From Oasisia sp. SBJ-2009 (taxonomy: Eukaryota > Annelida > Polychaeta > Sabellida > Siboglinidae), in assembly GCA_964017155.1 (NCBI GenBank), contig OZ024861.1:186001-250000 (forward strand): 64,000 bases of DNA, in the 5' to 3' direction. The first letter of the stretch is position 1, and each line of letters starts with the position of its first letter. The notes below the pieces were generated by a model. That model saw only the letters and a program-made list of their open reading frames with translations, was not told the DNA's origin and did not search any database. Shown here piece by piece: positions 10,841 to 23,700 of the stretch. A program made the position numbers and the translations under genes.

Positions 10841-13800
10841 TCAATCAATTATAATCATCTGGCGCATATTAATGTTTTATATACAGCGCGTCTTAGCAGA
10901 CTTTTGACGTCGAAAAGACAGCGTGGTCGGCATAAACAAACTGTTTATCGCTCATTTCATATGCACAGCGCAGTAACATGCACCGCTGCACTTGCGACTG
11001 GCACAAATCGCGCTGTCTTTTCGACCTCAAAAGTTTGCCAAGACGCGCTGTTTATAGAACATAAATACGCGCAAGATGATTAAAATTGAATGAATTAATT
11101 TAATCAAGTATCAAATGTTGGCAAAAATACTGATATAATAGCAACATTGAGGTGTTTCCGACTTGTACATAAGTGCCAAATAGTGAAATACTGAAAACAA
11201 ATTGAGAGTATACGTGCTTTTATGAGAGAGTGCGCGTGAAGTTGCGCGCCCGCAAGTGTAGGCATTTATGTACAAGTCGGGCCCACCTCAATTTTGGTAT
11301 TATAAATGTATCTTTGCCAACATTTGATACTTGATTTTGTTAATTCAATCAATTATAATCATCTGGCGCATATTAATGTTTTATATACAGCGCGTCTTAG
11401 CAGACTTTTGAGGTCGAAAAGACAGCGTGGTCGGCATAAACAAACTGTTTATCGCTCATTTCATATGCACAGCACAGTAACATGCACCGCTGCGCTTGCG
11501 ACTGGAAAAATCGCGCTGTCTTTTCGACCTCAAAAGTTTGCCAAGACGCGCTGTTTATAAAACATAAATACGCGCAAGATGATTATAATTGAATGAATTA
11601 ATTTAATCAAGTATCAAATGTTGGTAAAAATACTGATATAATAGCAACATTGAGGTGGGTCCGACTTGTACATAAGTGCCAAATAGTGAAATACTGAAAA
11701 CAAATTGGGAGTATACGTGCTTTTATGAGAGAGTGCGCGTGAAGTTGCGCGCCCGCAAGTGTAGGCATTTATGTACAAGTCGGGCCCACCTCAATTTTGG
11801 TATTATAACTGTATCTTTGCCAACATTTGATACTTGATTTTGTTAATTCAATCAATTATATTCATCTTGCGCATATTAATGTTTTATATACAGCGCGTCT
11901 TAGCAGACTTTTGAGGTCGAAAAGACAGCGTGGTCGGCATAAACAAACTGTTTATCGCTCATTTCATATGCACAGCGCAGTAACATGCACCTCTTCGCTT
12001 GCGACTGGCACAATTCGCGCTGTCTTTTCGACCTCAAAAGTTTGCCAAGACGCGCTGTTTATAAAACATAAATACGCGCAAGATGATTATAATTGAATGA
12101 ATTAATTTAATCAAGTATCAAATGTTGGCAAAAATACTGATATAATAGCAACATTGAGGTGTTTCCGACTTGTACATAAGTGCCAAATAGTGAAATACTG
12201 AAAACAAATTGAGAGTATACGTGCTTTTATGAGAGATTGCGCGTGAAGGTACGGGCCCGCAAGTGTTGGCACTTATGTACAAGTCGGGCCCACCTCAATT
12301 TTGGTATCGTAACTGTATTTTTGCCAACATTTGATACTTGATTTTGTTAATTCAATCAATTATATTCATCTTGCGCATATTTATGTTTTATATACAGCGC
12401 GTCTTAGCAGACTTTTGAGGCCGAAAAGACAGCGCGGTCGGCATAAACAAACTGTTTATCGCTCATTTCATATGCTCAGCGCAGTGACATGCACCGCTGC
12501 GCTTGCGACTGGAAAAATCGCGCTGTCTTTTCGACCTCAAAAGTTTGCCAAGACGCGCTGTTTATAAAACATAAATACGCGCAAGATGATTATAATTGAA
12601 TGAATTAATTTAATCAAGTATCAAATGTTGGCAAAAATACTGATATAATAGCAACATTGAGGTGTTTCCGACTTGTACATAAGTGCCAAATAGTGAAATA
12701 CTGAAAACAAATTGAGAGTATACGTGCTTTTATGAGAGATTGCGCGTGAAGGTACGGGCCCGCAAGTGTTGGCACTTATGTACAAGTCGGGCCCACCTCA
12801 ATTTTGGTATCGTAACTGTATTTTTGCCAACATTTGATACTTGATTTTGTTAATTCAATCAATTATATTCATCTTGCGCATATTTATGTTTTATATACAG
12901 CGCGTCTTAGCAGACTTTTGAGGCCGAAAAGACAGCGCGGTCGGCATAAACAAACTGTTTATCGCTCATTTCATATGCTCAGCGCAATGACATGCACCGC
13001 TGCGCTTGCGGCTGGAAAAATCGCGCTGTCTTTTCGACCTCAAAAGTTTGCCAAGACGCGCTGTTTATAAAACATAAATACGCGCAAGATGATTATAATT
13101 GAATGAATTAATTTAATCAAGTATCAACTGTTGGTAAAATACTGATATAATAGCAACATTGAGGTGGGTCCGACTTGTACATAAGTGCCAAATAGTGAAA
13201 TACTGAAAACAAATTGGGAGTATACGTGCTTTTATGAGAGAGTGCGCGTGAAGTTGCGCGCCCGCAAGTGTAGGCATTTATGTACAAGTCGGGCCCACCT
13301 CAATTTTGGTATTATAACTGTATCTTTGCCAACATTTGATACTTGATTTTGTTAATTCAATCAATTATAATCATCTGGCGCATATTAATGTTTTATATAC
13401 AGCGCGTCTTAGCAGACTTTTGAGGTCGAAAAGACAGCGTGGTCGGCATAAACAAACTGTTTATCGCTCATTTCATATGCACAGCGCAGTAACATGCACC
13501 GCTGCGCTTGCGACTGGCACAAATCGCGCTGTCTTTTCGACCTCAAAAGTTTGCCAAGACGCGCTGTTTATAGAACATAAATACGCGCAAGATGATTAAA
13601 ATTGAATGAATTAATTTAATCAAGTATCAAATGTTGGCAAAAATACTGATATAATAGCAACATTGAGGTGTTTCCGACTTGTACATAAGTGCCAAATAGT
13701 GAAATACTGAAAACAAATTGAGAGTATACGTGCTTTTATGAGAGAGTGCGCGTGAAGTTGCGCGCCCGCAAGTGTAGGCATTTATGTACAAGTCGGGCCC

Positions 13801-14180
13801 ACCTCAATTTTGGTATTATAAATGTATCTTTGCCAACATTTGATACTTGATTTTGTTAATTCAATCAATTATAATCATCTGGCGCATATTAATGTTTTAT
13901 ATACAGCGCGTCTTAGCAGACTTTTGAGGTCGAAAAGACAGCGTGGTCGGCATAAACAAACTGTTTATCGCTCATTTCATATGCACAGCACAGTAACATG
14001 CACCGCTGCGCTTGCGACTGGAAAAATCGCGCTGTCTTTTCGACCTCAAAAGTTTGCCAAGACGCGCTGTTTATAAAACATAAATACGCGCAAGATGATT
14101 ATAATTGAATGAATTAATTTAATCAAGTATCAAATGTTGGTAAAAATACTGATATAATAGCAACATTGAGGTGTTTCCGA
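10658..14180 (+). repeat. Seven-monomer block inserted relative to the 1-6.2 kb copy
   Basis: Unit starts are 10658, 11162, 11665, 12169, 12672, 13174 and 13678. The block contains its own partial 2516-bp duplication: the pair 10658/11162 recurs as 13174/13678, sharing cagcacagtaac in the second unit. The units at 12169/12672 match 5034/5537, including gtacgggcccgc, gcaatgacatg, gcggctgg and the 502-bp length. Offsets of 8644 before and 12167 after this block differ by 3523 bp, which is seven monomers. Confidence 0.8.
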
Positions 14181-14399
14181 CTTGTACATAAGTGCCAAAT
14201 AGTGAAATACTGAAAACAAATTGACAGTATACGTGCTTTTATGAGAGATTGCGCGTGAAGGTACGCGCCCGCAAGTGTTGGCACTTATGTACAAGTCGGG
14301 CCCACCTCAATTTTGGTATCATAACTGTATTTTTGCCAACATTTGATACTTGATTTTGTTAATTCAATCAATTATATTCATCTTGCGCATATTTATGTT

Positions 14400-17300
14400 T
14401 TATATACAGCGCGTCTTAGCAGACTTTTGAGGCCGAAAAGACAGCGCGGTCGGCATAAACAAACTGTTTATCGCTCATTTCATATGCTCAGCGCAGTGAC
14501 ATGCACCGCTGCGCTTGCGACTGGAAAAATCGCGCTGTCTTTTCGACCTCAAAAGTTTGCCAAGACGCGCTGTTTATAAAACATAAATACGCGCAAGATG
14601 ATTATAATTGAATGAATTAATTTAATCAAGTATCAAATGTTGGCAAAAATACTGATATAATAGCAACATTGAGGTGTTTCCGACATGTACATAAGTGCCA
14701 AATAGTGAAATACTGAAAACAAATTGAGAGTATACGTGCTTTTATGAGAGATTGCGCGTGAAGGTACGGGCCCGCAAGTGTTGGCACTTATGTACAAGTC
14801 GGGCCCACCTCAATTTTGGTATCGTAACTGTATTTTTGCCAACATTTGATACTTGATTTTGTTAATTCAATCAATTATATTCATCTTGCGCATATTTATG
14901 TTTTATATACAGCGCGTCTTACCAGACTTTTGAGGCCGAAAAGACAGCGCGGTCGGCATAAACAAACTGTTTATCGCTCATTTCATATGCTCAGCGCAGT
15001 AACATGCACCGCTGCGCTTGCGACTGGAAAAATCGCGCTGTCTTTTCGACCTCAAAAGTTTGCCAAGACGCGCTGTTTATAAAACATAAATACGCGCAAG
15101 ATGATTATAATTGAATGAATTAATTTAATCAAGTATCAAATGTTGGCAAAAATACTGATATAATAGCAACATTGAGGTGGGTCCGACTTGTACATAAGTG
15201 CCAAATAGTGAAATACTGAAAACAAATTGGGAGTATACGTGCTTTTATGAGAGAGTGCGCGTGAAGTTGCGCGCCCGCAAGTGTAGGCATTTATGTACAA
15301 GTCGGGCCCACCTCAATTTTGGTATTATAACTGTATCTTTGCCAACATTTGATACTTGATTTTGTTAATTCAATCAATTATAATCATCTGGCGCATATTA
15401 ATGTTTTATATACAGCGCGTCTTAGCAGACTTTTGAGGTCGAAAAGACAGCGTGGTCGGCATAAACAAACTGTTTATCGCTCATTTCATATGCACAGCGC
15501 AGTAACATGCACCGCTGCGCTTGCGACTGGCACAAATCGCGCTGTCTTTTCGACCTCAAAAGTTTGCCAAGACGCGCTGTTTATAGAACATAAATACGCG
15601 CAAGATGATTAAAATTGAATGATTTAATTTAATCAAGTATCACATGTTGGCAAAAATACTGATATAATAGCAACATTGAGGTGTTTCCGACTTGTACATA
15701 AGTGCCAAATAGTGAAATACTGAAAACAAATTGAGAGTATACGTGCTTTTATGAGAGATTGCGCGTGAAGGTACGCGCCCGCAAGTGTTGGCACTTATGT
15801 ACAAGTCGGGCCCACCTCAATTTTGGTATCATAACTGTATTTTTGCCAACATTTGATACTTGATTTTGTTAATTCAATCAATTATATTCATCTTGCGCAT
15901 ATTTATGTTTTATATACAGCGCGTCTTAGCAGACTTTTGAGGCCGAAAAGACAGCGCGGTCGGCATAAACAAACTGTTTATCGCTCATTTCATATGCTCA
16001 GCGCAGTGACATGCACCGCTGCGCTTGCGACTGGAAAAATCGCGCTGTCTTTTCGACCTCAAAAGTTTGCCAAGACGCGCTGTTTATAAAACATAAATAC
16101 GCGCAAGATGATTATAATTGAATGAATTAATTTAATCAAGTATCAAATGTTGGCAAAAATACTGATATAATAGCAACATTGAGGTGTTTCCGACTTGTAT
16201 ATAAGTGCCAAATAGTGAAATACTGAAAACAAATTGAGAGTATACGTGCTTTTATGAGAGAGTGCGCGTGAAGTTGCGCGCCCGCAAGTGTAGGCATTTA
16301 TGTACAAGTCGGGCCCACCTCAATTTTGGTATTATAACTGTATCTTTGCCAACATTTGATACTTGATTTTGTTAATTCAATCAATTATAATCATCTGGCG
16401 CATATTAATGTTTTATATACAGCGCGTCTTAGCATACTTTTGAGGTCGAAAAGACAGCGTGGTCGGCATAAACAAACTGTTTATCGCTCATTTCATATGC
16501 ACAGCGCAGTAACATGCACCGCTGCGCTTGCGACTGGCACAAATCGCGCTGTCTTTTCGACCTCAAAAGTTTGCCAAGACGCGCTGTTTATAGAACATAA
16601 ATACGCGCAAGATGATTAAAATTGAATGAATTAATTTAATCAAGTATCAAATGTTGGCAAAAATACTGATATAATAGCAACATTGAGGTGTTTCCGACTT
16701 GTACATAAGTGCCAAATAGTGAAATACTGAAAACAAATTGAGAGTATACGTGCTTTTATGAGAGATTGCGCGTGAAGGTACGCGCCCGCAAGTGTTGGCA
16801 CTTATGTACAAGTCGGGCCCACCTCAATTTTGGTATCATAACTGTATTTTTGCCAACATTTGATACTTGATTTTGTTAATTCAATCAATTATATTCATCT
16901 TGCGCATATTTATGTTTTATATACAGCGCGTCTTAGCAGACTTTTGAGGCCGAAAAGACAGCGCGGTCGGCATAAACAAACTGTTTATCGCTCATTTCAT
17001 ATGCTCAGCGCAGTGACATGCACCGCTGCGCTTGCGACTGGAAAAATCGCGCTGTCTTTTCGACCTCAAAAGTTTGCCAAGACGCGCTGTTTATAAAACA
17101 TAAATACGCGCAAGATGATTATAATTGAATGAATTAATTTAATCAAGTATCAAATGTTGGCAAAAATACTGATATAATAGCAACATTGAGGTGTTTCCGA
17201 CTTGTACATAAGTGCCAAATAGTGAAATACTGAAAACAAATTGAGAGTATACGTGCTTTTATGAGAGATTGCGCGTGAAGGTACGGGCCCGCAAGTGTTG

Positions 17301-18400
17301 GCACTTATGTACAAGTCGGGCCCACCTCAATTTTGGTATCGTAACTGTATTTTTGCCAACATTTGATACTTGATTTTGTTAATTCAATCAATTATATTCA
17401 TCTTGCGCATATTTATGTTTTATATACAGCGCGTCTTAGCAGACTTTTGAGGCCGAAAAGACAGCGCGGTCGGCATAAACAAACTGTTTATCGCTCATTT
17501 CATATGCTCAGCGCAGTGACATGCACCGCTGCGCTTGCGACTGGAAAAATCGCGCTGTCTTTTCGACCTCAAAAGTTTGCCAAGACGCGCTGTTTATAAA
17601 ACATAAATACGCGCAAGATGATTATAATTGAATGAATTAATTTAATCAAGTATCAAATGTTGGCAAAAATACTGATATAATAGCAACATTGAGGTGTTTC
17701 CGACTTGTACATAAGTGCCAAATAGTGAAATACTGAAAACAAATTGAGAGTATACGTGCTTTTATGAGAGATTGCGCGTGAAGGTACGGGCCCGCAAGTG
17801 TTGGCACTTATGTACAAGTCGGGCCCACCTCAATTTTGGTATCGTAACTGTATTTTTGCCAACATTTGATACTTGATTTTGTTAATTCAATCAATTATAT
17901 TCATCTTGCGCATATTTATGTTTTATATACAGCGCGTCTTAGCAGACTTTTGAGGCCGAAAAGACAGCGCGGTCGGCATAAACAAACTGTTTATCGCTCA
18001 TTTCATATGCTCAGCGCAATGACATGCACCGCTGCGCTTGCGGCTGGAAAAATCGCGCTGTCTTTTCGACCTCAAAAGTTTGCCAAGACGCGCTGTTTAT
18101 AAAACATAAATACGCGCAAGATGATTATAATTGAATGAATTAATTTAATCAAGTATCAACTGTTGGTAAAATACTGATATAATAGCAACATTGAGGTGGG
18201 TCCGACTTGTACATAAGTGCCAAATAGTGAAATACTGAAAACAAATTGGGAGTATACGTGCTTTTATGAGAGAGTGCGCGTGAAGTTGCGCGCCCGCAAG
18301 TGTAGGCATTTATGTACAAGTCGGGCCCACCTCAATTTTGGTATTATAACTGTATCTTTGCCAACATTTGATACTTGATTTTGTTAATTCAATCAATTAT
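14400..18400 (+). repeat. Diverged duplicate of 2.2-6.2 kb (offset 12167)
   Basis: Unit starts 14684, 15187, 15691, 16194, 16698, 17201, 17704 and 18206 match 2517 through 6039. Shared markers are cttaccagac, tatcacatgttgg, gtatataagtgcc with agcatac, the gtacgggcccgc variants, and the 502-bp unit with gcggctgg and tatcaactgttggtaaaatac. Boundaries are approximate because common units are near-identical. Differences include cgacatgtac near 14692, the extra changes in the unit at 3524, and ctggcgc near 18408 versus cttgcgc near 6241. Confidence 0.83.
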
Positions 18401-19213
18401 AATCATCTGGCGCATATTAATGTTTTATATACAGCGCGTCTTAGCAGACTTTTGAGGTCGAAAAGACAGCGTGGTCGGCATAAACAAACTGTTTATCGCT
18501 CATTTCATATGCACAGCGCAGTAACATGCACCGCTGCGCTTGCGACTGGCACAAATCGCGCTGTCTTTTCGACCTCAAAAGTTTGCCAAGACGCGCTGTT
18601 TATAGAACATAAATACGCGCAAGATGATTAAAATTGAATGAATTAATTTAATCAAGTATCAAATGTTGGCAAAAATACTGATATAATAGCAACATTGAGG
18701 TGTTTCCGACTTGTACATAAGTGCCAAATAGTGAAATACTGAAAACAAATTGAGAGTATACGTGCTTTTATGAGAGATTGCGCGTGAAGGTACGCGCCCG
18801 CAAGTGTTGGCACTTATGTACAAGTCGGGCCCACCTCAATTTTGGTATCCTAACTGTATTTTTGCCAACATTTGATACTTGATTTTGTTAATTCAATCAA
18901 TTATAATCATCTGGCGCATATTAATGTTTTATATACAGCGCGTCTTAGCAGACTTTTGAGGTCGAAAAGACAGCGTGGTCGGCATAAACAAACTGTTTAT
19001 CGCTCATTTCATATGCACAGCGCAGTAACATGCACCGCTGCGCTTGCGACTGGCACAAATCGCGCTGTCTTTTCGACCTCAAAAGTTTGCCAAGACGCGC
19101 TGTTTATAGAACATAAATACGCGCAAGATGATTAAAATTGAATGAATTAATTTAATCAAGTATCAAATGTTGGCAAAAATACTGATATAATAGCAACATT
19201 GAGGTGTTTCCGA

Positions 19214-20724
19214 CTTGTACATAAGTGCCAAATAGTGAAATACTGAAAACAAATTGAGAGTATACGTGCTTTTATGAGAGATTGCGCGTGAAGGTACGCG
19301 CCCGCAAGTGTTGGCACTTATGTACAAGTCGGGCCCACCTCAATTTTGGTATCATAACTGTATTTTTGCCAACATTTGATACTTGATTTTGTTAATTCAA
19401 TCAATTATATTCATCTTGCGCATATTTATGTTTTATATACAGCGCGTCTTAGCAGACTTTTGAGGCCGAAAAGACAGCGCGGTCGGCATAAACAAACTGT
19501 TTATCGCTCATTTCATATGCTCAGCGCAGTGACATGCACCGCTGCGCTTGCGACTGGAAAAATCGCGCTGTCTTTTCGACCTCAAAAGTTTGCCAAGACG
19601 CGCTGTTTATAAAACATAAATACGCGCAAGATGATTATAATTGAATGAATTAATTTAATCAAGTATCAAATGTTGGCAAAAATACTGATATAATAGCAAC
19701 ATTGAGGTGGGTCCGACTTGTACATAAGTGCCAAATAGTGAAATACTGAAAACAAATTGGGAGTATACGTGCTTTTATGAGAGAGTGCGCGTGAAGTTGC
19801 GCGCCCGCAAGTGTAGGCATTTATGTACAAGTCGGGCCCACCTCAATTTTGGTATTATAACTGTATCTTTGCCAACATTTGATACTTGATTTTGTTAATT
19901 CAATCAATTATAATCATCTGGCGCATATTAATGTTTTATATACAGCGCGTCTTAGCAGACTTTTGAGGTCGAAAAGACAGCGTGGTCGGCATAAACAAAC
20001 TGTTTATCGCTCATTTCATATGCACAGCGCAGTAACATGCACCGCTGCGCTTGCGACTGGCACAAATCGCGCTGTCTTTTCGACCTCAAAAGTTTGCCAA
20101 GACGCGCTGTTTATAGAACATAAATACGCGCAAGATGATTAAAATTGAATGAATTAATTTAATCAAGTATCAAATGTTGGCAAAAATACTGATATAATAG
20201 CAACATTGAGGTGTTTCCGACTTGTACATAAGTGCCAAATAGTGAAATACTGAAAACAAATTGAGAGTATACGTGCTTTTATGAGAGATTGCGCGTGAAG
20301 GTACGCGCCCGCAAGTGTTGGCACTTATGTACAAGTCGGGCCCACCTCAATTTTGGTATCCTAACTGTATTTTTGCCAACATTTGATACTTGATTTTGTT
20401 AATTCAATCAATTATAATCATCTGGCGCATATTAATGTTTTATATACAGCGCGTCTTAGCAGACTTTTGAGGTCGAAAAGACAGCGTGGTCGGCATAAAC
20501 AAACTGTTTATCGCTCATTTCATATGCACAGCGCAGTAACATGCACCGCTGCGCTTGCGACTGGCACAAATCGCGCTGTCTTTTCGACCTCAAAAGTTTG
20601 CCAAGACGCGCTGTTTATAGAACATAAATACGCGCAAGATGATTAAAATTGAATGAATTAATTTAATCAAGTATCAAATGTTGGCAAAAATACTGATATA
20701 ATAGCAACATTGAGGTGTTTCCGA
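19214..20724 (+). repeat. Reference trimer HOR unit (M1 19214-19716, M2 19717-20220, M3 20221-20724)
   Basis: This is the first complete trimer. M1 ends attgaggtgggtccgac and leads into an H2 head; M2 and M3 end attgaggtgtttccgac and lead into H1 heads. Copies follow at 20725-22235, 22236-23746, 23747-25257, 25258-26768 and 26769-28279. I found no differences between these copies on spot comparison of each monomer. Confidence 0.93.
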
Positions 20725-23700
20725 CTTGTACATAAGTGCCAAATAGTGAAATACTGAAAACAAATTGAGAGTATACGTGCTTTTATGAGAGATTGCGCGT
20801 GAAGGTACGCGCCCGCAAGTGTTGGCACTTATGTACAAGTCGGGCCCACCTCAATTTTGGTATCATAACTGTATTTTTGCCAACATTTGATACTTGATTT
20901 TGTTAATTCAATCAATTATATTCATCTTGCGCATATTTATGTTTTATATACAGCGCGTCTTAGCAGACTTTTGAGGCCGAAAAGACAGCGCGGTCGGCAT
21001 AAACAAACTGTTTATCGCTCATTTCATATGCTCAGCGCAGTGACATGCACCGCTGCGCTTGCGACTGGAAAAATCGCGCTGTCTTTTCGACCTCAAAAGT
21101 TTGCCAAGACGCGCTGTTTATAAAACATAAATACGCGCAAGATGATTATAATTGAATGAATTAATTTAATCAAGTATCAAATGTTGGCAAAAATACTGAT
21201 ATAATAGCAACATTGAGGTGGGTCCGACTTGTACATAAGTGCCAAATAGTGAAATACTGAAAACAAATTGGGAGTATACGTGCTTTTATGAGAGAGTGCG
21301 CGTGAAGTTGCGCGCCCGCAAGTGTAGGCATTTATGTACAAGTCGGGCCCACCTCAATTTTGGTATTATAACTGTATCTTTGCCAACATTTGATACTTGA
21401 TTTTGTTAATTCAATCAATTATAATCATCTGGCGCATATTAATGTTTTATATACAGCGCGTCTTAGCAGACTTTTGAGGTCGAAAAGACAGCGTGGTCGG
21501 CATAAACAAACTGTTTATCGCTCATTTCATATGCACAGCGCAGTAACATGCACCGCTGCGCTTGCGACTGGCACAAATCGCGCTGTCTTTTCGACCTCAA
21601 AAGTTTGCCAAGACGCGCTGTTTATAGAACATAAATACGCGCAAGATGATTAAAATTGAATGAATTAATTTAATCAAGTATCAAATGTTGGCAAAAATAC
21701 TGATATAATAGCAACATTGAGGTGTTTCCGACTTGTACATAAGTGCCAAATAGTGAAATACTGAAAACAAATTGAGAGTATACGTGCTTTTATGAGAGAT
21801 TGCGCGTGAAGGTACGCGCCCGCAAGTGTTGGCACTTATGTACAAGTCGGGCCCACCTCAATTTTGGTATCCTAACTGTATTTTTGCCAACATTTGATAC
21901 TTGATTTTGTTAATTCAATCAATTATAATCATCTGGCGCATATTAATGTTTTATATACAGCGCGTCTTAGCAGACTTTTGAGGTCGAAAAGACAGCGTGG
22001 TCGGCATAAACAAACTGTTTATCGCTCATTTCATATGCACAGCGCAGTAACATGCACCGCTGCGCTTGCGACTGGCACAAATCGCGCTGTCTTTTCGACC
22101 TCAAAAGTTTGCCAAGACGCGCTGTTTATAGAACATAAATACGCGCAAGATGATTAAAATTGAATGAATTAATTTAATCAAGTATCAAATGTTGGCAAAA
22201 ATACTGATATAATAGCAACATTGAGGTGTTTCCGACTTGTACATAAGTGCCAAATAGTGAAATACTGAAAACAAATTGAGAGTATACGTGCTTTTATGAG
22301 AGATTGCGCGTGAAGGTACGCGCCCGCAAGTGTTGGCACTTATGTACAAGTCGGGCCCACCTCAATTTTGGTATCATAACTGTATTTTTGCCAACATTTG
22401 ATACTTGATTTTGTTAATTCAATCAATTATATTCATCTTGCGCATATTTATGTTTTATATACAGCGCGTCTTAGCAGACTTTTGAGGCCGAAAAGACAGC
22501 GCGGTCGGCATAAACAAACTGTTTATCGCTCATTTCATATGCTCAGCGCAGTGACATGCACCGCTGCGCTTGCGACTGGAAAAATCGCGCTGTCTTTTCG
22601 ACCTCAAAAGTTTGCCAAGACGCGCTGTTTATAAAACATAAATACGCGCAAGATGATTATAATTGAATGAATTAATTTAATCAAGTATCAAATGTTGGCA
22701 AAAATACTGATATAATAGCAACATTGAGGTGGGTCCGACTTGTACATAAGTGCCAAATAGTGAAATACTGAAAACAAATTGGGAGTATACGTGCTTTTAT
22801 GAGAGAGTGCGCGTGAAGTTGCGCGCCCGCAAGTGTAGGCATTTATGTACAAGTCGGGCCCACCTCAATTTTGGTATTATAACTGTATCTTTGCCAACAT
22901 TTGATACTTGATTTTGTTAATTCAATCAATTATAATCATCTGGCGCATATTAATGTTTTATATACAGCGCGTCTTAGCAGACTTTTGAGGTCGAAAAGAC
23001 AGCGTGGTCGGCATAAACAAACTGTTTATCGCTCATTTCATATGCACAGCGCAGTAACATGCACCGCTGCGCTTGCGACTGGCACAAATCGCGCTGTCTT
23101 TTCGACCTCAAAAGTTTGCCAAGACGCGCTGTTTATAGAACATAAATACGCGCAAGATGATTAAAATTGAATGAATTAATTTAATCAAGTATCAAATGTT
23201 GGCAAAAATACTGATATAATAGCAACATTGAGGTGTTTCCGACTTGTACATAAGTGCCAAATAGTGAAATACTGAAAACAAATTGAGAGTATACGTGCTT
23301 TTATGAGAGATTGCGCGTGAAGGTACGCGCCCGCAAGTGTTGGCACTTATGTACAAGTCGGGCCCACCTCAATTTTGGTATCCTAACTGTATTTTTGCCA
23401 ACATTTGATACTTGATTTTGTTAATTCAATCAATTATAATCATCTGGCGCATATTAATGTTTTATATACAGCGCGTCTTAGCAGACTTTTGAGGTCGAAA
23501 AGACAGCGTGGTCGGCATAAACAAACTGTTTATCGCTCATTTCATATGCACAGCGCAGTAACATGCACCGCTGCGCTTGCGACTGGCACAAATCGCGCTG
23601 TCTTTTCGACCTCAAAAGTTTGCCAAGACGCGCTGTTTATAGAACATAAATACGCGCAAGATGATTAAAATTGAATGAATTAATTTAATCAAGTATCAAA

